DNA of 64,000 nucleotides from an uncultured Lachnospiraceae bacterium (lineage in GTDB: Bacteria > Bacillota > Clostridia > Lachnospirales > Lachnospiraceae). The notes beneath the pieces were generated by a model. It did no database searches, had not been told where the DNA came from, and saw nothing but the letters and a program-made list of their open reading frames with translations. Every line of letters begins with the position of its first letter. Within the stretch, counting starts at the first letter, position 1. Positions 18,343-27,075 of the stretch are shown one piece after another. The stretch lies in the NCBI GenBank assembly GCA_947565425.1, contig CANOFW010000009.1, forward strand, positions 1 to 64,000, in the 5' to 3' direction. The position numbers and the translations under genes were made by a program.

Positions 18343-18371
18343 TTGACATTATTCAGCTATGCATTTATAAT
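18343..18371 (+). promoter_or_regulatory. Strong sigma-A promoter of the hypB operon
   Basis: TTGACA (18343-18348), exactly 17 bp, TATAAT (18366-18371). Just upstream lies ctggatgtaccag, a small inverted repeat (CTGG-atgta-CCAG), and downstream in the leader TGGTacaACCA, either of which could be an operator. The regulator is unknown. Confidence 0.83.
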
Positions 18372-18419
18372 GAAAATAGCTATTAATATAACTGGTACAA
18401 CCAACGGGAGAGAGGTAAC

Positions 18420-19091
18420 ATGAAGGAATTCAAGGTAATTGAAGTTAAGCGCAGCATTTTAGAGGACAATGATGCGGATGCAGAGAAACTCAGACAGGAG
18501 TTAAAAGAGGAGGGGACGTTTCTGCTTAATTTGATGTCATCTCCGGGGGCGGGCAAGACTACAATGTTAAAGAGAACGATTTCTATGCTGGCGGATGAGA
18601 TGAAAATAGGCGTTATGGAAGCGGATATTGATTCTGATGTCGATGCGCAGGCAATTACAGAGGCAGGCGCGCGCTCCATACAACTGCACACCGGGGGTAT
18701 GTGCCATTTGGATGCGTCTATGACCCGGCAAGGACTTTTGGAGTTTGGCGCAGGGGATTTTGATTTGGTGGTGTTGGAGAATGTGGGCAATCTGGTATGC
18801 CCGGCGGAATTTGATACAGGGGCGTGCCGAAATGTTATGATTCTCTCTGTGCCGGAGGGGGATGATAAGCCTCTGAAATACCCGCTGATGTTTTCCGTCT
18901 GCGATTTGGTGCTCATCAACAAAATAGACGTATTGCCCTATTTTGATTTTGATATGGACAAATGCCGGCAATACATCTACAGGAGGAATCCCAAGGCAAA
19001 GATAATTCCCATCTCTGCGAAGGACGGAGAGGGTTTTATGGAGTGGACGCAGTGGCTGCGCGAAGAAGTGGCCGCGTGGACAAACTCTTAA
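18420..19091 (+). CDS. hypB: HypB-like nickel-incorporation GTPase
   Basis: SIMIBI-class GTPase that, with HypA, inserts nickel into [NiFe]-hydrogenase precursors in known systems. Walker A SSPGAGKTT is at about 41-49; the Ni/Zn site motif HTGGMCHLD (about 98-106) keeps Cys and His ligands; LENVGNLVCPAEFDTG is the HypB signature, and NKID provides guanine specificity. It lacks the His-rich N-terminal nickel store and the N-terminal CxxCGC motif of some homologues. It is first in a four-gene operon, but no hypCDEF or hydrogenase genes are in the window, so its client protein is an open question. Confidence 0.92.
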   Translation: MKEFKVIEVKRSILEDNDADAEKLRQELKEEGTFLLNLMSSPGAGKTTMLKRTISMLADEMKIGVMEADIDSDVDAQAITEAGARSIQLHTGGMCHLDASMTRQGLLEFGAGDFDLVVLENVGNLVCPAEFDTGACRNVMILSVPEGDDKPLKYPLMFSVCDLVLINKIDVLPYFDFDMDKCRQYIYRRNPKAKIIPISAKDGEGFMEWTQWLREEVAAWTNS

Positions 19092-19123
19092 TAAAAAAAT
19101 GAGAAGGAAAGAGGGTAAAGGTT

Positions 19124-20167
19124 ATGATGTTTCAGGTGTATGGAGATGGCGCAGGCTGGCAGCTTTTTGGGTGGCTGCTGGTATTTGTAAGTCTGATTTT
19201 GGTGAACGAAATTGCGCGGCGTTCAAAAATCGGCGGGATTTGTTGTTTTCTGGCGTTACCAGCAGCGTTGACGGTATACTTTATCGCTATTCAGATTGGC
19301 GCTGCGACAGGCGCGCAGTGGGCATTGGAAAATGACACATACCTACATATGAACAGTTGGTTCCACTATGCAAAACTGTATGCGGCAACGGCTGGTTGTA
19401 TCGGTTTCATGATGCTCAAATATAAATGGGGCGTCGGCAAAACGCATTGGTTTAAGGTATTTCCCTTTGCGATTGTAGCAATCAATATTTTAATTGCTGT
19501 GGGTAGTGATTTTGAATCGGGAATCCGCGGGTTTATGGCGCTTGCCGAGCAGGGAGACCGCTGGTGGCTTTCCTCTGAGAACGTATGGCTGTACGGCGGC
19601 TGGTGGAACTGGGTCAACGGCATTGCGGGTATTATCAATATTTTCTGTATGACAGGCTGGTGGGGGATTTACGCTTCCAAGGACAAGAAAGATATGCTGT
19701 GGCCGGACATGACGTGGTGCTTTATCATCGCTTATGATATTTGGAACTTTGCTTATACCTATAATAACCTGCCTACCCATACTTGGTACTGCGGTGTGGC
19801 TCTGTTATTGGCGCCTACGTTTGCAGCGATGTTGTGGAACAAAGGCGGCTGGATTCAAAACCGCGCGAACACCTTAGCTTTGTGGTGTATGTTTGCACAA
19901 GTATTTCCGCTGTTTCAGGATGAAGGGAAATTTGCCGTCCTTCCGTCGCTTTATAAGGACGGCGTTATGGACGCGGCAGTGCGCCCTACGGCGGCAGACC
20001 CGACGATGCAGGGCGTGATTTCTGCATTGGCCTTGATTGCTAACGTAGTCTGTATGGCAGCCATCATCAAACGTGCGAAAGAGCAGAAGAAGAATCCGTA
20101 TACGAATGAAATCTTCACCGACCAGAAAGATTTCAAGGATGCAATGGCTAGGGCAGAAAGCAACTAA
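19124..20167 (+). CDS. Polytopic membrane protein, DUF5692-like
   Basis: 347 residues with about nine hydrophobic helices and an unusual richness in Trp (WWLSSENVWLYGGWWNWVNG, WWGIYASKDKKDMLWPDMTW). I associate it with the DUF5692 family of clostridia, of unknown function; this assignment is from memory of the family, not a search. It starts at ATG ATG (19124/19127) 32 nt after hypB and ends 65 nt before a large Fe-S flavoprotein. The context suggests a membrane partner, for example an electron- or ion-handling subunit, for that oxidoreductase. The 20168-20232 spacer has an AACGACAA...TTGTCGTT hairpin. Confidence 0.72.
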   Translation: MMFQVYGDGAGWQLFGWLLVFVSLILVNEIARRSKIGGICCFLALPAALTVYFIAIQIGAATGAQWALENDTYLHMNSWFHYAKLYAATAGCIGFMMLKYKWGVGKTHWFKVFPFAIVAINILIAVGSDFESGIRGFMALAEQGDRWWLSSENVWLYGGWWNWVNGIAGIINIFCMTGWWGIYASKDKKDMLWPDMTWCFIIAYDIWNFAYTYNNLPTHTWYCGVALLLAPTFAAMLWNKGGWIQNRANTLALWCMFAQVFPLFQDEGKFAVLPSLYKDGVMDAAVRPTAADPTMQGVISALALIANVVCMAAIIKRAKEQKKNPYTNEIFTDQKDFKDAMARAESN

Positions 20168-20232
20168 AGTAAACGACAAAAATAATTGTCGTTGACTATA
20201 AATATGACCTGGTACTAATTTGGAGGTAGACT

Positions 20233-22986
20233 ATGGCAGATCCATTATTCCCGAATCCTCATCCCGAGGAACCGTTTCGGGAGCCAGTCGCAAAACTGGC
20301 GAAAATGATAACAGACAGAATTCCCATTGTGTTGGGCCTGGAGAAGATAAGCAAAGATTCCCCAGAATACATAGGGCTTTGCGCTATCTGTACCGATGAA
20401 ATGGCGGAAATTGCCATGAAGATGGGCAAGCGCAAGCCTCGCACGTTGGAGGATATGGTTAGGCTGACAGGCAAAGATAAAGCCTACCTGGAGGATATTT
20501 TACAGAAAATGTCCATAAATGGGCTGATTGAATATAACTGGGAGAATCCCCGGCATGAAAAGCAATATGTGCTGCCCATGTTTGTTCCGGGAAGCGCAGA
20601 ATTTGCCAATATGAACGCAGAACTTTTAGAAGAGCACCCGGAAATGGGGCGATTCTTTGAGCGCATGAGCCGTGTGCCCTTAGAAAAAGTTACGCCGATG
20701 GTGCCGCCGGGAGGCGCGGGAATCGGTATGCATGTGATTCCGGTGGAGAAGGCCATCGAGATGGAGAATCAATCGGTTTCCGTGGAACACATTTCTCATT
20801 GGCTGGACAAATATGATGGAAAATATGCGGCAAGTCCTTGTTCCTGTCGTCGTTCCCGCAAGACCTTTGAGGAAGGCTGCGGGGATGACCCGGAGGGCTG
20901 GTGCATCGCCGTGGGCGATATGGCGGACTATGTGGTGGAGACCAACAAAGGCGGCCGCTACATTACCAGGGAGGAAGCCTTAGAGATCATGAAGGTTGCC
21001 GAGGAGAACGGCTTTGTTCATCAGATTACGAATATTGACGGCGAGGACAAGATTTTTGCCATCTGTAACTGCAATGTGAATGTCTGCTATGCCTTGCGGA
21101 CTTCTCAGTTGTTTAATACACCGAACATGTCGCGGTCAGCTTATGTTGCCCATGTGAAGACGGATAACTGTGTGGCGTGCGGACGCTGCGTAGAGTACTG
21201 TCCGGCGGGCGCAGTCAAGCTGGGACAGAAATTATGTAAAAAAGATGGCAGTGAGATTGCCTATCCCAAACAGCCCCTTCCCTCTCAGGTGAAGTGGGGT
21301 CCCCATATGTGGACGGAGGATTACCGCGATAAGAACCGTATCAATTGTTACGATACGGGAACGGCTCCCTGTAAGACGGCTTGCCCGGCGCATATCGCTG
21401 TGCAGGGCTATCTGAAAATGGCCGCCCAGGGCAGATATCAGGACGCGCTTGCCCTGATTAAGAAAGAGAATCCATTTCCGGCAGTCTGCGGCCGCGTCTG
21501 CAACCGCAGATGTGAGGACGCCTGCACGAGAGGTACAGTTGACGAGGCGATTGCCATTGACGAGGTCAAACGTTTTATTGCAGAGCAGGATTTAAAAGCG
21601 GAGACTCGATATGTGCCAAAGAAGGTAGTGCCGTCCCTGAAAGGGGAATTTACGGAGAAGGTTGCCATTATCGGCGCAGGTCCGGCGGGACTTTCCTGTG
21701 CGTTTTATTTGGCCCAAAATGGTTATCATCCCACTGTATTTGAGAAGAATTCAAAGGCCGGCGGTATGCTGGTGTACGGCATTCCCTCCTTTAAACTGGA
21801 AAAGGATGTTGTGCAGGCGGAGATTGATATTATCAAAGAGATGGGGGTGGAAATCAAGACCGGCATAGAAGTGGGCAAAGACATTACGCTGGATGAGCTG
21901 CGCGCACAGGGATATAAGGCGTTTTACATAGCCATCGGCTGCCAGGGCGCAAAAGGTGCAAATATTCCGGGAGAGGATGCCGCAGGCGTGACGACTGCCG
22001 TTGATTTCCTGCGTGCAGTCGGCGAGGATGAATCGTATCAGGTGAGCGGCAGGACAGTAGTTATTGGCGGAGGAAATGTGGCAATCGACGTGGCGCGCAC
22101 CAGCAGCCGTTGCGGGTCGGACAATGTTTCTATGTACTGCTTAGAGAGCCGGGACATCATGCCGTCTTCTAAGGAGGAAATTGCGGAGGCGGAAGAAGAA
22201 GGCGTTCATATTTGCTGCGGCTTTGGTCCCAAAGAGATTCTCACCGAAAACGGCAAAGTCAAAGGCGTTATTTTTAAGAAATGTATTTCTGTCTATGATG
22301 CGGATGGCAGATTTCATCCACAGTATGATGAGAGCGATACGGTCACTGTGGAGTGTGAAAACGTATTCTTGAGCATTGGACAGAGTATTGTGTGGAAGGA
22401 TTTATTGAAAGGCTCTAAAGTAGAGTTTGGCAGAGGCGGGGCGGCAGTGGCAGATTCCTTGACCTACCAGACGGCGGAGCCGGATATCTTTGTGGGCGGC
22501 GACGTCTATACGGGACCCAAATTTGCCATTGACGCCATTGCGGCCGGCAAGGAGGGCGCAGTTTCGATTCATCGGTTTGTACAGCCGCATACCAGCATGA
22601 CGATCGGGCGCAACCGCCGTCAGTTTGTGGAGCTGGATAAAGAAGATATCAAGCTGGAAGCGTACGATAACTCCAGCCGTCAGATACCGGGCGTGGATGA
22701 TAGCGCGGACCGTAAGAAATCATTCCGCGATCTATCGAAGACCTTCACCGAGGAGCAGGTCAAGAAAGAGACGGCAAGATGTCTGGGTTGCGGCGCTTCC
22801 GTGGTTGACGAGAACCGCTGTATCGGCTGCGGCGTCTGTACAACAAAATGTGAATTTGACGCCATTCATCTGTATCGGGAGAATCCCGAGTGTAGTACCA
22901 TGAGAAAGAGTGAAGATAAGCTGAAATATATTCTTCCCTACGGCGCAAAGCAGGCGATAAAGATTAAATTTTCCAAACGTTCTTAG
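20233..22986 (+). CDS. Multi-[Fe-S] FAD/NAD(P)-dependent oxidoreductase (GltD/NfnB-like core with N-terminal Cys-rich domain)
   Basis: 917-residue cytoplasmic protein. An N-terminal region (about 1-300) has a helical part and Cys clusters CSCRRSRK..C and ICNCNVNVC. A ferredoxin motif CVACGRCVEYCPAG starts near 314; the Fe-S helical domain of the GltD/NfnB class follows (CKTACPAHIAVQGYL, CGRVCNRRCEDACTRG, about 380-440), then FAD-binding IGAGPAGLSCA (about 479) and NAD(P)-binding GGGNVAIDVARTS (about 613). A C-terminal ferredoxin-like CIGCGVCTTKCEFDAI lies near 865. It can accept electrons from NAD(P)H and pass them through several clusters; the terminal substrate is unknown. It is flanked by hypB/DUF5692 and hypA in one operon. 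Confidence 0.9.
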   Translation: MADPLFPNPHPEEPFREPVAKLAKMITDRIPIVLGLEKISKDSPEYIGLCAICTDEMAEIAMKMGKRKPRTLEDMVRLTGKDKAYLEDILQKMSINGLIEYNWENPRHEKQYVLPMFVPGSAEFANMNAELLEEHPEMGRFFERMSRVPLEKVTPMVPPGGAGIGMHVIPVEKAIEMENQSVSVEHISHWLDKYDGKYAASPCSCRRSRKTFEEGCGDDPEGWCIAVGDMADYVVETNKGGRYITREEALEIMKVAEENGFVHQITNIDGEDKIFAICNCNVNVCYALRTSQLFNTPNMSRSAYVAHVKTDNCVACGRCVEYCPAGAVKLGQKLCKKDGSEIAYPKQPLPSQVKWGPHMWTEDYRDKNRINCYDTGTAPCKTACPAHIAVQGYLKMAAQGRYQDALALIKKENPFPAVCGRVCNRRCEDACTRGTVDEAIAIDEVKRFIAEQDLKAETRYVPKKVVPSLKGEFTEKVAIIGAGPAGLSCAFYLAQNGYHPTVFEKNSKAGGMLVYGIPSFKLEKDVVQAEIDIIKEMGVEIKTGIEVGKDITLDELRAQGYKAFYIAIGCQGAKGANIPGEDAAGVTTAVDFLRAVGEDESYQVSGRTVVIGGGNVAIDVARTSSRCGSDNVSMYCLESRDIMPSSKEEIAEAEEEGVHICCGFGPKEILTENGKVKGVIFKKCISVYDADGRFHPQYDESDTVTVECENVFLSIGQSIVWKDLLKGSKVEFGRGGAAVADSLTYQTAEPDIFVGGDVYTGPKFAIDAIAAGKEGAVSIHRFVQPHTSMTIGRNRRQFVELDKEDIKLEAYDNSSRQIPGVDDSADRKKSFRDLSKTFTEEQVKKETARCLGCGASVVDENRCIGCGVCTTKCEFDAIHLYRENPECSTMRKSEDKLKYILPYGAKQAIKIKFSKRS

Positions 22987-23087
22987 TGATTGTCTCATTG
23001 GTATCTGGTGAAGCGCACGGTTATAGAATTTTGATTGATGCTATCAGCGCGGAGTGTTGAAGGCTTATAGATAGGTGGTCGATGGTT

Positions 23088-23435
23088 ATGCATGAGCTTG
23101 GAGTAGTGTTTCATGTCATAAAAATAGTAGAGGAGGTAGCCGCTGAGAATCAGTTGACGGAAGTGGAATCTGTGACGCTTGAGCTGGGCGAAGTGTCCGG
23201 CGTCATTGAGTCTTATCTGCAAAATTGCTGGAAATGGGCGGTGCGTAAGCGCAGTGAGATTTTAAAAGACGCATCCTTAAAAATTGAGATGATTCCCGCC
23301 GTTACTTACTGTGAAGATTGCAGAAAGATTTATGGCACAATGGAACATGGAAAAATATGTCCCCATTGCGGCAGCGATAACACTTATTTGCAGCGGGGGA
23401 ACGAATTTCAGATAAAGGAGATTAGCGCGTGCTAA
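23088..23435 (+). CDS. hypA: HypA-like nickel metallochaperone
   Basis: Small Ni/Zn protein. Starting at ATG 23088 gives the obligatory Met-His-Glu N-terminus (MHELG) that ligates nickel through His2, and puts aggtgg (23073-23078) at normal RBS distance; the upstream in-frame ATG 23082 would bury it. The zinc loop has two CxxC pairs (CEDC and CPHC, about 74-95), the HypA hallmark. It is last in the operon with hypB, DUF5692 and the flavoprotein; the terminator stem begins inside the last codons. Confidence 0.92.
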   Translation: MHELGVVFHVIKIVEEVAAENQLTEVESVTLELGEVSGVIESYLQNCWKWAVRKRSEILKDASLKIEMIPAVTYCEDCRKIYGTMEHGKICPHCGSDNTYLQRGNEFQIKEISAC

Positions 23436-23448
23436 TCTCCTTTATCTG
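23411..23448 (+). terminator. Terminator of the hypB-hypA operon
   Basis: A perfect 16-bp stem, GATAAAGGAGATTAGC (23411-23426) with its complement at 23431-23446, around a gcgt loop. The left arm overlaps the end of hypA. The tail is short (tttatctgtc). Confidence 0.85.
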
Positions 23449-23484
23449 TCGTCTGGCTTGGTGTGTTCTCAGGGTAGACTAATG

Positions 23485-23867
23485 GTAACTATTCAGCCTT
23501 AATTTTTATATGATAGCCTTATTCCATAGAACATTTTATACTGTTGTATAAAAATGCTTATGGGAACCCTTTGTTTCCAACAGAGCTCTCCTCCATACAG
23601 CCAGCGGGAAACGTGACTGGATTCCTGGCATCCCTAGCTCCGGGGATGGACGTATTCTATTAATTCCCTTCCATTCAAACTCGGTTTTCCTTCCAGCCGG
23701 AAGGTATCGTAGGCGGAAACTGTTTTTCTGGGATAGGAAGCCCTTCGTGCGTTTTCCTTGCCAGCGGCAAAAAAACACCAATGGGTATGCGTGCTGACCT
23801 GTCTGAGCGGCTGCCGCACTGAGTAGTTTCAATAGAGCTGTACATGAAATTAAGGCTGAATAGTTAC
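23485..23867. mobile_element. MITE-like element, 383 bp, perfect 21-bp terminal inverted repeats
   Basis: The left end GTAACTATTCAGCCTTAATT+T (23485-23505) is the exact reverse complement of the right end (23847-23867). Immediately outside are GACTAATG (23477-23484) and GCCTAATG (23868-23875), a 7/8 match consistent with an aged 8-bp target duplication. No transposase is encoded; a minus-strand open frame (from 23904) runs across one end and out of the element, so it is unlikely to be a native gene. This accounts for the whole gap between hypA and the GGDEF gene. Confidence 0.85.
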
Positions 23868-23896
23868 GCCTAATGTGACGAACTTTTGTAAAGTAT

Positions 23897-23925
23897 TTGC
23901 CCACCTGGTAGGGTTATGGTAGAAT
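23897..23925 (+). promoter_or_regulatory. Promoter of GGDEF gene
   Basis: TTGCCC (23897-23902), 17-bp spacer, TAGAAT (23920-23925). It lies about 30 bp beyond the right end of the MITE-like element, so the insertion may have replaced upstream regulatory sequence. Confidence 0.55.
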
Positions 23926-23950
23926 AAAAGATAATAAAGAACGAAAGAAA

Positions 23951-25594
23951 GTGATACTTTTGGATAAACGTGTTACGAAGATCTATTTTACAGTGCTATT
24001 AATCGGGATTTTATATGCAATATTTGCTTCAATTTCTTATCAGAGTAATATATATACCTGGGAAGGGGACAATGGGGTCGTCACATGGGATGATGAGATG
24101 GAGATGACGAAGGAAGGAGACATATACTATTACAGGACGACTTTGCCCCAGAAAGATACAGATGATAAAGTCATTGTATACGATACGGTGCATATGTACC
24201 TGGAAGTGAAAATTGGCGAGAGAACAGTATATGAATTGAAGCCAAGTGAGGACAGCGCCATTAAGACGACAGGTTTTTGTTGGAATATAGTTTCGCTCAC
24301 AGGAGGGGACGCCGGCAAGGAAATTGAATTTCGTGTAATTCCGGCTTACGGTGACAGCAGGCCCAGAGGAAGTTTTCTTTACGGAACATATCAGGACGTA
24401 GAGCACAAGATTTTGAAAGAACGGATTTTCCGGCTTATCTTGGCAGGGATGATTGCCATTGCAGGCATTGTTATGTTATTTTATGGCTCTTTTGTGGTGA
24501 GAAAAGGGCAGGTAGCCGAAACTATCATGCAGTTTGCCATTTTCGCCACGATGCTTGGTGTCTGGTCTATCTGTGAGACGCAGATTCTGGATCTGTTTTT
24601 TCCATGCAATATGGTAATTGTATTTGCGTCCCATTTGATGCTGATGATAATGCCGATACCTTTTGTGATGTTTTTGCGCCAGATGTACCGCAACGGAGAA
24701 AATAAGCTGTGGGATATATGTTGTTCCTTTAATTGCGTGGTAATTATTGCACGGATTTTCCTACAGGTGACAGGGTTGTTTGATTTGCGCGAGACATTGT
24801 TTTTAACGCATATTTGTCTGCTCTTGTTTGTGGTAAGCATTGTGGCGATGAGTATCCATGAAATGGTGGCGAACAGGCTTACCAGACAGATTAAAATCAA
24901 TAGTATTTGCGTAATGCTTATTCTGCTAAGTACGGTACTGGAATTGGCAATTTTCCGTTTCAGTAATCATAGTACCCCTTTGGGTAGTATCGGTTTTCTG
25001 GTTTATATTGTGGTGATGGGAATTGAAAATGTCAGCAAATCCCGTAAATTGATGGAGCAGGCAAGGGAAAGTGAGATTTATCGCAAGCTTGCATTTACGG
25101 ATGAATTGACAGGTCTTTTGAACCGTACGGCGTTCAAGGAGGATTTGGAGAGCCGGACGATAACGGATGAAATTACTCAAAATGAAAGTATACTGCCAAC
25201 AGTAATATTTATGTTGGACTTGAACGACCTCAAAAAATGCAACGATACATATGGACATGATTATGGAGATCAGTATATTAAGATGGCGGCGGATATTTTG
25301 AAGAAAGTATTCGTAGAAGATGACAGATGTTATCGCATTGGCGGGGATGAGTTCTGTGCCTGGTCGCCGGAGGTTTCACCGGACAAAATTAATGCGAAAC
25401 TGCGTTTCCTGGAAAAGCTGGTCAAGGAGCAGAGCCGCAAAGAATTTGTTGTGAAGTTTAGCATAGCGGTGGGGTACGCCGTCTATAAAGAGAAGGAGGA
25501 TTCCAACCTTTACAGCACGCTCAAGCGGGCGGATGCCATGATGTATGAGAAGAAGCAGGAATATAAAAGGAAAATCCGTGAGGATGTAATGTAG
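23951..25594 (+). CDS. Membrane diguanylate cyclase (7TM sensor + GGDEF)
   Basis: 547 residues. The first TM helix (about 9-28) is followed by an extracytoplasmic domain (about 30-155), then about seven TM helices (about 160-370), a layout like the 7TMR-DISM class, and a C-terminal GGDEF domain (FTDELTGLLNR near 381; intact catalytic GGDEF near 464). It should make cyclic di-GMP from GTP in response to an external signal. The start is GTG 23951; a TTG at 23960 is an alternative, and neither RBS is strong. No EAL or PilZ gene is adjacent. Confidence 0.88.
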   Translation: MILLDKRVTKIYFTVLLIGILYAIFASISYQSNIYTWEGDNGVVTWDDEMEMTKEGDIYYYRTTLPQKDTDDKVIVYDTVHMYLEVKIGERTVYELKPSEDSAIKTTGFCWNIVSLTGGDAGKEIEFRVIPAYGDSRPRGSFLYGTYQDVEHKILKERIFRLILAGMIAIAGIVMLFYGSFVVRKGQVAETIMQFAIFATMLGVWSICETQILDLFFPCNMVIVFASHLMLMIMPIPFVMFLRQMYRNGENKLWDICCSFNCVVIIARIFLQVTGLFDLRETLFLTHICLLLFVVSIVAMSIHEMVANRLTRQIKINSICVMLILLSTVLELAIFRFSNHSTPLGSIGFLVYIVVMGIENVSKSRKLMEQARESEIYRKLAFTDELTGLLNRTAFKEDLESRTITDEITQNESILPTVIFMLDLNDLKKCNDTYGHDYGDQYIKMAADILKKVFVEDDRCYRIGGDEFCAWSPEVSPDKINAKLRFLEKLVKEQSRKEFVVKFSIAVGYAVYKEKEDSNLYSTLKRADAMMYEKKQEYKRKIREDVM

Positions 25595-25619
25595 ATAATG
25601 AGTATCGTTGAGGAGATTT

Positions 25620-26087
25620 CTATTCAAAATACCCACAAACTGTTCCTTGTTGAATAATATGGCCATTTGCTTTACTTAGAACTTTTCTCTTGGTAGAAAA
25701 TGATTTCAAATTAATTTTGCAATCCAATGCATAAATCGTAAAACAATATCTGTGAGATTTGCCTTTCGGCGGCTTTGGTCCGGCATAGCGGTGAAGTCCA
25801 TATCCGATTCCCTGTACGGCTCCCTCTGGTGAAGATATTGTTTTCCCGGATGGGATGGCTTTCGCAATAGTATCTGTTGCGGGAATATTCCAGATAACCC
25901 AATGCGTAAATCTTTTAAGCGGATGGCTCAAATCTTCCAGGGTAATAATAAAAGTCTTAGCATGTGGGGATAAGTTTTTTATGATAAATTCTGGCGAAAT
26001 GTCCTTTCCCCGCCCAGTGTTCTCTACCGGAAACTTCCCGCCATCTTTTATTCCTATACAATCAAACATAAGCGTATTTTTCTCCAT
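25620..26087 (-). CDS. YbhB/YbcL family PEBP (Raf kinase inhibitor-like) protein
   Basis: 155-residue cytoplasmic PEBP-fold protein. Family motifs: DISPEF (about 29-34), the ligand-pocket region LEDLSHPLKRFTHWVIWNIP (about 50-69) and YAGPKPPKGKSHRYCFTIYALD (about 99-120). Bacterial members have no settled function. An RBS (aggaga) precedes ATG on the minus strand. It is convergent with the GGDEF gene; 26088-26176 holds nothing recognisable. Confidence 0.9.
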   Translation of the reverse strand: MEKNTLMFDCIGIKDGGKFPVENTGRGKDISPEFIIKNLSPHAKTFIITLEDLSHPLKRFTHWVIWNIPATDTIAKAIPSGKTISSPEGAVQGIGYGLHRYAGPKPPKGKSHRYCFTIYALDCKINLKSFSTKRKVLSKANGHIIQQGTVCGYFE

Positions 26088-26176
26088 TTCATATTTCTCC
26101 TAATTGCTTTATATTTTAATTAATTCTGCTCATAACAAAAACTAATACAATTGCAAGAGTCAATACAATAGACTGG

Positions 26177-26884
26177 CTACTCATAGTAGATTTTCCGGTT
26201 GCCGTCTATGCTCGCTCTGACGGATTTTTGAATCCAGGCAGCGGCGCCCTGGGAATCACGGTTCTTGATATAGGTGAAAAGTTTATAATTATTCTCGTAC
26301 AATGCTTCTATTCCGTACAGCAGACAGAAACGTTCCCACAGGGTGGTGATGGCCACCTTAAAAGAACAGAAGATGAGGGGAATCAGCGTGTTGCCTGAGA
26401 ATATGGCAAATTCGTGCTGAAATTCGTAAGCTGCTTCCACAGCGTCTTCTATGGAAGCGGCATTTTTAAGCTGTTCTATAATTTCTGCCAGAACAGATAT
26501 TTCTTCATCTTTGATATGTGTTTCGCAAAGTTCGGCGGCCAATGTGTCCAACGCAATACGCACTTCCAGGATGGAGCGGATTTCTTCTGCTCGCAGCCGT
26601 CCGCCATTATAGTTCATGATGGCGAGGAGGGTATCTGCGGTGCCGTTTCTGCGGTAGTCGGCAACGTATGTGCCGCTGCGGGGTTTTACCACCAGAAAGC
26701 CTTTCTTTTCCAAATCGGAGATACCGCCGTTTACGACCGAGCGGCTGACTTGCATAGATTCGGCAAGCTGACGTTCCGGCGGAAGCTTTTCACCTACGGC
26801 AAGTTTACCGGATAAAATCATGTGTTCTAATTGTTCTACGAATAGTTCCCGAAGAGAGGGGGAGCTGATTTTTTGAAATTCCAT
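26177..26884 (-). CDS. GntR/FadR-family transcriptional regulator
   Basis: Winged-helix GntR domain (about 5-75; GEKLPPERQLAESMQVSRS is the signature) with an all-helical C-terminal FCD/FadR-like ligand domain (about 90-235). The frame is open further upstream, but aaggag ten bases before ATG 26884 and the family N-terminus fix this start, giving 235 residues. It is divergent from the second rarA gene. The effector is unknown; FCD regulators usually sense carboxylates or sugar acids. Confidence 0.87.
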   Translation of the reverse strand: MEFQKISSPSLRELFVEQLEHMILSGKLAVGEKLPPERQLAESMQVSRSVVNGGISDLEKKGFLVVKPRSGTYVADYRRNGTADTLLAIMNYNGGRLRAEEIRSILEVRIALDTLAAELCETHIKDEEISVLAEIIEQLKNAASIEDAVEAAYEFQHEFAIFSGNTLIPLIFCSFKVAITTLWERFCLLYGIEALYENNYKLFTYIKNRDSQGAAAWIQKSVRASIDGNRKIYYE

Positions 26885-26941
26885 TTCGGGCTCCTTATAG
26901 TTGTCAGAGGTATTAGTTGAGAAATAATAATTATAATCTGT

Positions 26942-26970
26942 ATTATAAGGTTTGTCGCTACACATTTCAA
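26942..26970 (-). promoter_or_regulatory. Promoter of gntR gene
   Basis: Read on the minus strand: TTGAAA (26970-26965), 17-bp spacer, TATAAT (26947-26942). Confidence 0.65.
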
Positions 26971-27011
26971 GCGGTCTGTCAACATTATCTCAAATGTAAG
27001 TATTTCTTTCC

Positions 27012-27040
27012 TTGCATTTTCTTTTGCCAGCGTCCATAAT
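27012..27040 (+). promoter_or_regulatory. Probable promoter of second rarA gene
   Basis: TTGCAT (27012-27017), 17-bp spacer, CATAAT (27035-27040); both boxes are imperfect. An RBS (aggaag) follows before ATG 27076. Confidence 0.45.
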
Positions 27041-27075
27041 AGTAATAAATATTTGATAGAGGAAGGGAAAGAGAT

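Noticed and set aside
23536..23904. 122-residue minus-strand open frame in the MITE-like element
   Set aside because: It starts outside the right inverted repeat and reads through it; no RBS. It is better explained by the element itself than as a gene.
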